A stretch of DNA of 17,435 nucleotides. Source: DASXBJ01 sp036491755 (GTDB lineage Bacteria; Chloroflexota; Dormibacteria; Dormibacterales; Dormibacteraceae). Within the stretch, counting starts at the first letter, position 1. Each line of letters starts with the position of its first letter. Of this stretch, positions 1-6,437 are shown piece after piece. The DNA lies in contig DASXBJ010000084.1 in NCBI GenBank assembly GCA_036491755.1, forward strand, positions 1 to 17,435, given 5' to 3'. The translations under genes were made by a program, and so were the position numbers. Under the pieces are notes generated by a model. That model was not told the origin of the DNA, did not search any database, and saw only the letters and a program-made list of their open reading frames with translations.

Positions 1-14
1 GCGGAGCGTGAGAT

Positions 15-183
15 ATGAGAGGGAACCCCAGGTGGTTCCCTCTCATCGCGCGTGCGGCTGCGCCGCAGGCGCTGCTCTCTTTCCGGTATACGGACGGGTC
101 TTAACTTAGAGTCACTCCCAGCCAGGTTGGGAGGTGCGTAAACAAAGTTGCGGCCGGGCGTAGCCCGTCCGCCCCGGCCACGC
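15..183 (+). ncRNA. Candidate structured RNA element, copy 1 of 3
   Basis: This is the first of three ~170-base copies. In order it shows hairpin 1 (15-46, perfect 13-bp stem, loop CCAGGT); hairpin 2 (48-72, 4 bp, a G52/G68 mismatch, then 6 bp closing a TGC loop); a conserved unpaired box TGCTCTCTTTCCGGT (73-87); a variable linker (about 90-112); hairpin 3 (115-133, CTCCCA/TGGGAG); a spacer; and hairpin 4 (150-172, 10 positions with one C/T mismatch). It ends in CCACGC. Bases 15-89 match copy 2 exactly, then the linker diverges. No ORF is conserved across the copies and no T-run follows the last hairpin, so a simple terminator is unlikely. The plus strand is preferred because copy 3 needs a U-G wobble in that orientation, but this is weak. 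I do not recognise a known RNA family. A non-autonomous mobile or intergenic repeat is the main alternative. Confidence 0.55.
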
Positions 184-192
184 AGGGTATGT

Positions 193-363
193 ATGAGAGG
201 GAACCCCAGGTGGTTCCCTCTCATCGCGCGTGCGGCTGCGCCGCAGGCGCTGCTCTCTTTCCGGTATGTCGATGGGACTTTGCTAATTAGTCACTCCCAG
301 CCAGGTTTGGGAGGCATGTAAACAAAGTTGCGGCCGGGCGTAGCCCGTCCGCCCCCGCCACGC
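193..363 (+). ncRNA. Candidate structured RNA element, copy 2 of 3 (tandem with copy 1)
   Basis: This is the tandem partner of copy 1, offset by 178 bases. Hairpin 1 is at 193-224, hairpin 2 at 226-250, the conserved box at 251-265, hairpin 3 at 294-313 and hairpin 4 at 330-352. It is identical to copy 1 from 193 to 267, and again from the spacer before hairpin 4 through that hairpin. Bases about 268-291 differ strongly. The loop of hairpin 3 is one T longer than in copy 1. The element ends ten bases before the stop codon of the convergent DinB-like gene. If transcribed on the minus strand it would be the 3' untranslated region of that gene; on the plus strand it would face it. Confidence 0.55.
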
Positions 364-373
364 TGGAGGCGGC

Positions 374-835
374 CTAGGTTCGAGAGTCGTATAGCTGTTT
401 GGTCAGCTCGACTTGGGCCAGGTGTTCTCGGGCGTGGCCGTAGTTGTGCAGCAGCCATAGGATGCCGGGCTGGGGTGTGCGGTCGCCTCGCGGCCGCATC
501 TCGCTCAGGTCGGCGGGAGTCACCGCGAGCAGATGCTCGTCCAGATCCTTGTCTGCGTCGTCGATCATGGCGAGCAGGTCACCGGCCTCCAGCTCGACTC
601 GAAACTCCGCCTCCCGGTCCCGATCGGAGCGAAGCTTGCGCACAGCCCGAAGCATGTCGCGCTCCGAAGCGAGCGTGTGGGCAATCAGGACCGCGATCGA
701 GTTGGCCTTGGGCAGCGGGCGCCAGTTGAGCGTTCCGTGGTCCATGCCGGTCACGTGCTCGCGGAAGCCTTTGTGAACGGACTTGAACAGGCCCTGCAGC
801 GTCAACGACAGCGTTTGTGCGCCTTGCTCGTCCAT
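374..835 (-). CDS. DinB-like four-helix metalloprotein
   Basis: The 153-residue product has the pattern of the DinB/YfiT-like four-helix-bundle superfamily, which includes thiol-dependent transferases of usual length 150-170. Supporting features are an NWRPxxxxNSIAxLIAHT segment with His53, and a C-terminal helix carrying His134 and His138 (HAREH). These three His fit the usual metal site. The substrate cannot be read from sequence. The gene lies just behind the GT2 gene on the same strand and is probably cotranscribed. I chose ATG at 835 because AGAAGG lies about ten bases upstream. A GTG at 844 overlaps the GT2 stop codon as GTGA and would add three residues, but its spacing to that AGAAGG is only about one base. 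No signal peptide or membrane segment is seen. Confidence 0.75.
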   Translation of the reverse strand: MDEQGAQTLSLTLQGLFKSVHKGFREHVTGMDHGTLNWRPLPKANSIAVLIAHTLASERDMLRAVRKLRSDRDREAEFRVELEAGDLLAMIDDADKDLDEHLLAVTPADLSEMRPRGDRTPQPGILWLLHNYGHAREHLAQVELTKQLYDSRT

Positions 836-840
836 CTGAT

Positions 841-2376
841 TCACGCCTTCTCAGTCACCTTGTATTCAAGGTAACGTCCCAGCAGCAATCTCGTATGCGC
901 CTCGAGGGCCGGCAGCACGCTCAGCACCAGGCCGACCATCGGGTAGGCGAAATACTGGAGGTAAATCGCGCCTTTTTTCCAGGCGGGCCATTCCTTCGGC
1001 TTGGGCGGCAGCATCCGGATCTCGAAGTAGAGAAAGAACACGACAGTAGACAGGGTCGTGGACAGAAGGATGCCAGAGTAGGTCCACAAGGTCTGGCCGA
1101 GATCGGTCAACGAGAAGTCAACGCTGACCCAGATCGGCACCGAGGCTCCGAACATCAAGAGCACAGGCAGAAAGATCCAGTTCAGGTGGTTCAGAAACAG
1201 GTTCATGAACCTGCGGATGCGCAGCCACAACGGAATCTCGGGATGCTTGAACAGGCGTGCGAGCACGTACGGCACATCGGTTATGCCCCACGCCCAGCGT
1301 TTGATCTGGTTGTACTGGCTCATGTGCGTCGATGCGTAGTCGCGTGAGTTCGGCGAATCGCCGTACAGCGGCAGGTAGACAGACTTGACCGCGAACTTCT
1401 GGCCGAAGGTGAAGAAGGCCTTCCAGTAAAAACGCGAGTCTTCCGGGATGACGTCTTTGTCCCAGTAGCCGACCTTGTGCACGAAGTCCAGGCTGCACGT
1501 GTAGCTGCTGAATGCGACAAGCCTGTGCGGCCGGGAGTGGAGAAACATCTGCCACTGCGATGTGCTCGCCGACATGATTCGCACCGCCATCGGGACCTGC
1601 CAGATGTTGTTGTGGAACAGGGGCACCGGCTGCCAGATCGCGTAATCGCGCATGGGCTCGCGCGTGTGGTGCCAGCTGATCCAGGCGAAGTACTGGGGAT
1701 GGACCCGGTAGTCCGAGTCGAGGTCGGTGATGAGAACGTTCCGGAGGTCGTGGCCTTCCTCGGTCAGAACTCGGACCATCCACCGACCGCCCCAGTTCAT
1801 CGCAGCTGATTTGCCGACGACGATCCCGGGCTCGAGGGGGTCCTTGATGTGATAAAAACCGCCCAGCTGGGCCCCGAACTTTTCCTTCAGCCTGGCCACG
1901 TTCGCCCAGCCGGGCTTGTCGGTCTCCCGCGTGATGATGCCGACCATCTTCAACTCCGGCGGATAGTTCGAATCGACGATCGCCTGGACCGTCTTCTCCA
2001 GCACGTGGTACGGCTCGGTGTAGGTCGGGATGACGCTCAAGTGGATGTACTGGAGCGGGTCGATGACGCCCGCTTCCCGGTCCTGCCGGCACAGGGCGAG
2101 CCAGTCCTTGGCCATGTCGCGCCGCATGCGCAGCATGGTGCTGTAGACGCCGGTGACCACCGTGATCGCCCGGATCATCCAGTAGATGTCGAAGACCAGG
2201 ACGGCCGAGGCGACGAACAGGGCGCCCGGGGATTGGAAGATGATGGGGATCCAGGCGGGAGCCAGCAGCAGGATCCATGTCGTCAGGCCAGGCGCGGCCT
2301 CGAAGAGCCTGGCGCCGAACTGGCGCAGAGCCTGCTCGAATGGCGAGCCGGGGCGCTCTGCGGGGAGGGTTGCCAT
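841..2376 (-). CDS. Membrane glycosyltransferase, family 2
   Basis: The 511-residue protein has a GT2 catalytic core between membrane segments. Two hydrophobic segments lie near residues 31-48 and 50-75, then a cytosolic domain starts with the VIPTYTE segment. Asp218-Leu-Asp220-Ser-Asp222 is the nucleotide-sugar and metal motif, Pro311-Glu-Asp the likely catalytic-base region, and Gln357-Ile-Lys-Arg-Trp361 matches QxxRW of processive inverting enzymes. About three or four more membrane segments follow residue 390. It probably moves a sugar from a nucleotide donor to a lipid or growing polysaccharide at the membrane; the product is unknown. The open frame continues upstream to 2886, but that part runs antisense through the thioredoxin gene. 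ATG 2376 is chosen because it begins just before recognisable sequence and has a GATAAT box six bases ahead, as in a leaderless mRNA. Confidence 0.82.
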   Translation of the reverse strand: MATLPAERPGSPFEQALRQFGARLFEAAPGLTTWILLLAPAWIPIIFQSPGALFVASAVLVFDIYWMIRAITVVTGVYSTMLRMRRDMAKDWLALCRQDREAGVIDPLQYIHLSVIPTYTEPYHVLEKTVQAIVDSNYPPELKMVGIITRETDKPGWANVARLKEKFGAQLGGFYHIKDPLEPGIVVGKSAAMNWGGRWMVRVLTEEGHDLRNVLITDLDSDYRVHPQYFAWISWHHTREPMRDYAIWQPVPLFHNNIWQVPMAVRIMSASTSQWQMFLHSRPHRLVAFSSYTCSLDFVHKVGYWDKDVIPEDSRFYWKAFFTFGQKFAVKSVYLPLYGDSPNSRDYASTHMSQYNQIKRWAWGITDVPYVLARLFKHPEIPLWLRIRRFMNLFLNHLNWIFLPVLLMFGASVPIWVSVDFSLTDLGQTLWTYSGILLSTTLSTVVFFLYFEIRMLPPKPKEWPAWKKGAIYLQYFAYPMVGLVLSVLPALEAHTRLLLGRYLEYKVTEKA

Positions 2377-2382
2377 CGCCCG

Positions 2383-2388
2383 ATTATC
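2383..2388 (-). promoter_or_regulatory. Possible -10 box for leaderless GT2 transcript
   Basis: On the minus strand these bases read GATAAT, one mismatch from TATAAT. Six bases separate the box from the GT2 ATG, so transcription would start at or next to the start codon. No good ribosome-binding site is visible. No convincing -35 box is seen. Confidence 0.4.
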
Positions 2389-2439
2389 GACGCTGGGGGC
2401 GGCGGGAATAGGCGGAGCCCCACCCGGCTTCTTGTATTC

Positions 2440-2832
2440 ATGAGCAATATGAAGCAGTTCGACGGCCCGTCTTTCGAGGCCGACGTGCTCCAGTCCAGCG
2501 CACCCGTGGTGGTCGACTTCTATGCCGACTGGTGCGGCCCGTGCCGCATGATGACCCCGGTTGTGGAGCAGCTGGCGGGCGAGCTCGCCGGCACAGTTAC
2601 GATCGGCAAGCTGGATGTGGACAACAACCAGGACATCGCCATCCGCTATGGCGTGATGGGAATCCCGACCCTGGGCCTGTTCCGCGACGGCAAGCTGGTC
2701 GACCGCCTGGTCGGCTACCCCGGCGGGGCTGCCCCGATCAAGGCCTGGATCAGCAAGAACATCGACATCTCGACCAACATCGTCCCGCTCCCGAAGGCGA
2801 CCGAAGACAGGCCGACGGCGCAGGCCAACTAA
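2440..2832 (+). CDS. trxA: Thioredoxin
   Basis: The 130-residue protein is a thioredoxin, a cytosolic dithiol/disulfide oxidoreductase reduced by thioredoxin reductase. The active site is Trp31-Cys32-Gly-Pro-Cys35 within the DFYADWCGPC segment. The conserved GIPT cis-proline is at Pro76, and the buried Asp26 is present. The fold is complete by about residue 110; the rest is a short polar, Pro/Ala-rich tail, which makes the protein about 20 residues longer than classical thioredoxins. It has no signal peptide, so it should be cytosolic. It is divergent from the GT2 gene, with 63 bases between the starts, and ends in a strong terminator, so it is probably a single-gene transcript. An in-frame ATG at 2449 is an alternative start; neither has a clear Shine-Dalgarno sequence. 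Confidence 0.93.
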   Translation: MSNMKQFDGPSFEADVLQSSAPVVVDFYADWCGPCRMMTPVVEQLAGELAGTVTIGKLDVDNNQDIAIRYGVMGIPTLGLFRDGKLVDRLVGYPGGAAPIKAWISKNIDISTNIVPLPKATEDRPTAQAN

Positions 2833-2846
2833 CCACAGAACGGAAG

Positions 2847-2878
2847 GCGGCCGGGGTTTGCCCCCGGCCGCTTTTTTT
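2847..2878 (+). terminator. Rho-independent terminator after thioredoxin
   Basis: A perfect 10-bp stem, GCGGCCGGGG (2847-2856) with CCCCGGCCGC (2862-2871), closes a five-base loop and is followed by seven T (2872-2878). It starts 14 bases after the thioredoxin stop codon. It is the only textbook intrinsic terminator I see in the window. Confidence 0.92.
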
Positions 2879-2997
2879 GTTGACACGCGGCTCCATCAGC
2901 CGCCTCCGGCTGTGGTCTTCGCACGCCAAACCCGGAGTTTGCTTTGTGCCATCCGCACCATGTTTTGGCCCTCCCGGCTTTGTGAGCATTGGCCGAG

Positions 2998-3024
2998 CCA
3001 CCCCGAACGTCGCGGGCGGGGTGG
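2998..3024 (+). promoter_or_regulatory. Hairpin in the amt leader
   Basis: CCACCCCG (2998-3005) pairs perfectly with CGGGGTGG (3017-3024) around an 11-base loop. It lies 26 bases before the Shine-Dalgarno AAGGGGG (3051-3057). No T-run follows, so it is not an intrinsic terminator. A role in mRNA stability or translation control is possible. GC-rich DNA makes such stems common, so confidence is low. A smaller GCGGCT/AGCCGC hairpin starts near 2887; the rest of 2879-3066 shows nothing I recognise. Confidence 0.3.
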
Positions 3025-3066
3025 CGGCGATGTAAGGACTCGTCTCACTCAAGGGGGTTGCGTCAT

Positions 3067-4476
3067 ATGTTTCTCGATGGACTGGTTCCTGCTCCGAGCT
3101 GGCTCAGTGCAGGAGACACCGCCTGGCAGCTGACCGCCGCGACCCTCGTCGGCTTGATGAGCGTCCCCGGCCTCGCCATTCTCTATGCCGGACTGATGAA
3201 GAGGAAGTGGGCCCTCAACTCCGCTCTCATGGTCCTTTACGCGTTCGCGATGTCGCTGCTCGTGTGGACGCTGTGGAGCTACAACATGAGCTTCGGTAAC
3301 TCAGCGCATCTCTTCGGCCAGGACATCATCGGCATTCCGTGGCCGGTCAACTTCGCAAGCTCAGAGCTGAGCCAGGCGACCATCCCGCTGTTGACCAACA
3401 ACGGGCTCTTGCCGCCGCTGCATTTTCCGCAGTCGGCGATGGTCTACTTCCAGTTCGTCTTCGGGGCGATCACGGTCATCATCCTGGGCGGCTCTCTGCT
3501 CGGCCGGATGAATTTCAAGGCCTGGATGCTGTTCGTACCGCTGTGGATGACCGCCGTATACCCGGTGGGCGCCTTCATGATCTGGGGCGGCGGCTGGCTC
3601 TCCCAACTCGGCGCGGTCGACTACAGCGGCGGCTATGTCATCCACGTCGCGGCCGGCATCTCGGGCCTCGTGGCCGCGTCGGTGATCGGGCCGAGGCTGC
3701 TCAAGGATCGGCAGGAGAACAACCCGAGCAACCTCCTGATGGCCATCGCGGGCGGCGGCCTGCTGTGGTTGGGATGGAACGGCTTCAACGGTGGCGACCC
3801 CTATTTCGCCAACGCCGACGCTGCGGGCGCTGTGCTCAACACCAATGTCGCCACCGGCACCGCTCTGCTCGTCTGGATGTTCCTCGACGTTTTCATGACC
3901 GGCAAGAGCAACGTCGCCGGAATGATCAACGGCATGGTGTGCGGCCTCGTTGCGATCACGCCGGGAGCCGGCTTCGTCAACGGATTCGGAGCGATCGCGA
4001 TCGGCGTGGTCGGCGCGGCCATTCCGTGGTTCACCATGCAGAACCTGCCGAAGGTCAAGCTCTTCCAGAAGATCGACGACACCCTCGGCGTGATGCACAC
4101 CCACCTTTTCGCGGGCGCCATCGGAGGCCTGATGACGGGCCTGGTCGCCGACCCCAACATGGTCGTCTACCTGGGTAGCGGCGCCACCGCCGCCTCCAGC
4201 GTGACCGGCCTGTTTTACGGCAACCCTCACCAGTTCGTCGTCCAGCTGATTGCGCTGGCGGTGATCCTCGTCTACGACGGCGTGGCCACGTTCCTGGTCA
4301 TCAACCTCGTACGCCTGATCGTGCCGCTGAGGATGTCCGCTGCTCACCTGGAGGTCGGTGACGAGATGGTCCACGGAGATGTGTCGCTGGACCTCGGCAC
4401 GCCGCGCATCGGCGTGGAACCTCCGTCCGTACCGCTGACTCACTTCGACCCGGAAACCGTTCCAGCCCCGCATTAG
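3067..4476 (+). CDS. amt: Ammonium transporter (Amt/Rh family)
   Basis: The 469-residue integral membrane protein has about 11 hydrophobic segments, as in Amt channels that move ammonium across the cytoplasmic membrane. Family landmarks are GLAILYAGL near residue 35, VDYSGGYVIHVAAG with pore His193 (first of the twin His), WLGWNGFNGG near 234, and DDTLGVMHTH with His346 as the likely second pore His. The cytosolic tail is longer than usual, about 50 residues after the last membrane segment. Variations: the common GALAER stretch reads GSLLGR, and an extra His344 precedes the second pore His. ATG 3067 is chosen because AAGGGGG sits nine bases upstream. The open frame continues 26 codons upstream without a better start. 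It lies upstream of glnA on the same strand, as expected for nitrogen assimilation. Confidence 0.93.
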   Translation: MFLDGLVPAPSWLSAGDTAWQLTAATLVGLMSVPGLAILYAGLMKRKWALNSALMVLYAFAMSLLVWTLWSYNMSFGNSAHLFGQDIIGIPWPVNFASSELSQATIPLLTNNGLLPPLHFPQSAMVYFQFVFGAITVIILGGSLLGRMNFKAWMLFVPLWMTAVYPVGAFMIWGGGWLSQLGAVDYSGGYVIHVAAGISGLVAASVIGPRLLKDRQENNPSNLLMAIAGGGLLWLGWNGFNGGDPYFANADAAGAVLNTNVATGTALLVWMFLDVFMTGKSNVAGMINGMVCGLVAITPGAGFVNGFGAIAIGVVGAAIPWFTMQNLPKVKLFQKIDDTLGVMHTHLFAGAIGGLMTGLVADPNMVVYLGSGATAASSVTGLFYGNPHQFVVQLIALAVILVYDGVATFLVINLVRLIVPLRMSAAHLEVGDEMVHGDVSLDLGTPRIGVEPPSVPLTHFDPETVPAPH

Positions 4477-4503
4477 CCGACCGTGCCGGTCACACGAGGG
4501 ATT

Positions 4504-4540
4504 GGGCCGGCCACTTGTGTGCACAACCCGTATTCGGCCC
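4504..4540 (+). repeat. Nested inverted repeat between amt and glnA
   Basis: GGGCCG (4504-4509) is complementary to CGGCCC (4535-4540). Inside them lies a second inverted repeat, TTGTG (4515-4519) and CACAA (4522-4526), two bases apart. This could be an operator or an mRNA hairpin in the amt-glnA spacer. No -10 or -35 box stands out nearby, and no function can be assigned. Confidence 0.3.
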
Positions 4541-4565
4541 GCACGCACAGGGAGATGATTGCGAC

Positions 4566-4652
4566 ATGACAGCTCTATACGTAGCCGGAATCGCGACGTT
4601 CTGGACCTTGCTCCTCATCGTCGTCAAGCGTCCGACCGTCGGGGAAGCCTAG
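4566..4652 (+). CDS. Possible 28-residue single-span membrane peptide
   Basis: This short frame lies between amt and glnA. It starts with ATG at 4566, has a purine-rich GGGAG about 11 bases upstream, and ends at TAG 4650-4652. The product has one hydrophobic helix, roughly residues 4-20 (from LYVAGIATFW to LLLIVV), followed by a short basic and polar tail (KRPTVGEA). That is the shape of small accessory subunits of membrane transporters. The codon third positions are GC-rich in the second half, as in neighbouring genes. I recognise no family. Its position suggests a partner of the transporter or a leader peptide for glnA, but both are guesses. A chance ORF cannot be excluded at this length. 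Confidence 0.4.
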   Translation: MTALYVAGIATFWTLLLIVVKRPTVGEA

Positions 4653-4759
4653 ACCCGACTCGTCGACCTGCTTGAACCCGGGGGCCGGCAAGCGCCGTTT
4701 CGCCTGCGCTCCGCACATTTGAGTTGGAGCCCGTCGATTCATGCCAATGGAGGGTGTTG

Positions 4760-6205
4760 ATGGCGATTGAGACCAAGGCGGTCAGCAAGACCAGTCCGCG
4801 CGAGGTGATCGAGCGCGCGAAAGCTGAGGGCGTCGAGGTGGTCGACGTCCGGTTTGTCGATCTCCCCGGAACATGGCAGCACTTCAGCCTGCCCATCGGC
4901 GAGCTGGGAGTCGACAGCTTCACAGAGGGGCTCGGGTTTGACGGCTCCAGCATCCGCGGCTTCCAGGCCATCGACGAGAGCGACATGCTGCTCATGCCGG
5001 ACGCCGACTCGGCGACGATCGACCCTGTCCTTTCCCACAGGACGCTCTTCCTCATCTGCGATGTGGTCGACCCGATCACGCGCGAGCCCTACTCGCGCGA
5101 CGCACGGTTCATTTCCAAGAAGGCCGAGGCGCACCTGCGGAAATCAGGCATCGCGGACGTCAGCTACTGGGGACCCGAGGCGGAGTTCTACCTCTTCAAC
5201 TCGCTCCGCTTCGACCAGAACGCGCACAGCGGCTACTACTACATCGACTCCGAGGAGGGGATCTGGAACTCGGGTAAGAACAGCGAGCCGAACCTGGCGT
5301 TCCGGCCGCGGCACAAAGAGGGCTACTTCCCTGTTCCGCCGACCGACAAGTTCCAGGATCTGCGCTCCGAGATCATGCTCAAGCTGATCGAGGCGGGCGT
5401 CCGCGTCGAGGTCCAGCACCATGAGGTCGGCACCGCGGGCCAGGCCGAGATCGACATGCGGTTCGACTCCATGACCAGGATGGGCGACAAGATGATGGTG
5501 TTCAAGTACGTCATCAAGAACGTCGCCGCGCAGCACGGGTACGTCGCAACCTTCATGCCCAAGCCACTGTTCCAGGACAACGGGTCCGGCATGCACGTGC
5601 ACCAGAGCCTGTGGAAGGACGGGCAGAATCTGTTCGCGGACGCGAAGGGTTACGCCGGACTGAGCCAGACCGCCGTTTACTACATCGGCGGCCTGCTCAA
5701 GCACGCGGCCGCGCTGCTCGCTATCTGCGCGCCGACCACGAACTCGTATCGCCGCCTCGTCCCCGGCTACGAGGCTCCGATCAACCTCGTCTACTCGAAG
5801 CGGAACCGCTCCGCGTGCGTCCGGATCCCGATGTACTCGACGGACCCGAAGTCCAAGCGCATCGAGTTCCGCTCGCCCGACCCGGCCGCCAACCCCTACC
5901 TGGCCTTCTCGGCCTGCCTGATGGCCGGCCTCGACGGCATCAAGAACAAGATCCTCCCTCCCGAGCCGGTCGACAAGGACATCTACGAGCTAGAGGGCCC
6001 CGAGAAGGCGAGGATCAAGAAGGTGCCCGGCTCGCTGGCCGAGTCCCTGGACGCGCTCGAAGCCGACCATGAGTTCCTGCTCGAGGGCGGCGTCTTCACC
6101 AAGGACGTCATCGACACCTGGATCGAATACAAGCGCGTAAGTGAGGTCGACGCGGTCGCCCTGCGACCCCACCCGTGGGAATTCATGCTGTACTCGGACG
6201 TCTGA
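4760..6205 (+). CDS. glnA: Glutamine synthetase type I
   Basis: The 481-residue enzyme makes glutamine from glutamate, ammonia and ATP, and forms cytosolic dodecamers. Visible family motifs are GFDGSSIRGF (Asp50'-type loop), the GPEAEFYLF metal-ligand segment, HHEVGTAGQAEID, the NGSGMHVHQSLW ATP-site motif, RRLVPGYEAPINLVYSKRNRSACVRIP, and IEFRSPDPAANPYLAF. Tyr409 in DIYEL sits at the position adenylylated in the GSI-beta group, and the length also fits that group, so regulation by an adenylyltransferase is plausible. The usual LPPEE after that Tyr is replaced by LEGPEK. ATG 4760 is chosen for the GGAGGG five bases upstream; the frame is open 12 codons further. Spacer 4653-4759 shows no clear promoter. 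The gene follows amt and the small ORF on the same strand. Confidence 0.97.
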   Translation: MAIETKAVSKTSPREVIERAKAEGVEVVDVRFVDLPGTWQHFSLPIGELGVDSFTEGLGFDGSSIRGFQAIDESDMLLMPDADSATIDPVLSHRTLFLICDVVDPITREPYSRDARFISKKAEAHLRKSGIADVSYWGPEAEFYLFNSLRFDQNAHSGYYYIDSEEGIWNSGKNSEPNLAFRPRHKEGYFPVPPTDKFQDLRSEIMLKLIEAGVRVEVQHHEVGTAGQAEIDMRFDSMTRMGDKMMVFKYVIKNVAAQHGYVATFMPKPLFQDNGSGMHVHQSLWKDGQNLFADAKGYAGLSQTAVYYIGGLLKHAAALLAICAPTTNSYRRLVPGYEAPINLVYSKRNRSACVRIPMYSTDPKSKRIEFRSPDPAANPYLAFSACLMAGLDGIKNKILPPEPVDKDIYELEGPEKARIKKVPGSLAESLDALEADHEFLLEGGVFTKDVIDTWIEYKRVSEVDAVALRPHPWEFMLYSDV

Positions 6206-6213
6206 CGACGTCC
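6196..6213 (+). repeat. Perfect hairpin spanning the glnA stop codon
   Basis: GGACGTC (6196-6202) pairs perfectly with GACGTCC (6207-6213); the loop TGAC contains the glnA stop codon. No T-run follows. It lies five bases before structured element copy 3, so the glnA 3' end may form a chain of hairpins that protects or processes the mRNA. Confidence 0.35.
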
Positions 6214-6218
6214 TCGTT

Positions 6219-6388
6219 ATGAGAGGGAACCCCAGGTGGTTCCCTCTCATCGCCCGGTCGCTTCGCGACGGGGCTGCTCTCCTTCCGGTGTATCGAATGG
6301 ATTGTTTAAGAGCTGCTCCAAGCGACGCTTGGGGGACTGCAAGAGCAAGAAGACGCGGCCGGAATAAATCCGGCCGCCCCTGCTACGC
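6219..6388 (+). ncRNA. Candidate structured RNA element, copy 3 of 3, after glnA
   Basis: This copy shares hairpin 1 exactly (6219-6250) and the box TGCTCTCCTTCCGGT (6275-6289, one change from copies 1 and 2). Other parts differ in sequence but keep the fold. Hairpin 2 (6252-6274) has 4 bp, the same G/G mismatch position, and a different inner stem (GTCG/CGAC). Hairpin 3 (6316-6334) is CTCCAAGC with GCTTGGGG. Hairpin 4 (6355-6377) is a perfect 9-bp stem, GCGGCCGGA with TCCGGCCGC. The linker at 6290-6312 is unlike those of the other copies. Total length (170) matches copies 1 and 2 (169 and 171). It fills the space between convergent glnA and the PucR-type gene, so it could be the glnA 3' untranslated region or a separate RNA. 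Confidence 0.6.
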
Positions 6389-6437
6389 CAACTCGAGTAT
6401 GCGACGCGACGCCTAGGAGCTACTCCGAAGCCCTGAA

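Noticed and set aside
15..363. Tandem elements read as a CRISPR array
   Set aside because: Only two units with period 178, long internal structure, no short repeats with regular ~30-base spacers, and no cas genes.
15..363. Tandem elements read as integron attC sites
   Set aside because: AACAAAGTT looks loosely like paired core sites, but no integrase or cassette ORF is present and the four-hairpin layout does not match attC.
2377..2886. Upstream extension of the GT2 open frame to 2886
   Set aside because: It runs antisense through the whole thioredoxin gene, its translation shows no domain, and the GT2 homology begins after ATG 2376.
2880..2900. TTGACA after the thioredoxin terminator as an amt -35 box
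   Set aside because: No -10-like sequence lies 16-18 bases downstream.
3361..4548. 395-codon minus-strand frame over amt
   Set aside because: It is antisense to a clear Amt gene, and its translation is rich in Arg, His, Asp and Glu, typical of a mirror frame in GC-rich DNA.
6219..6388. Copy 3 as a known glutamine riboswitch
   Set aside because: It lies after glnA, not before it, and I cannot match its conserved boxes to the glnA or Downstream-peptide motifs.
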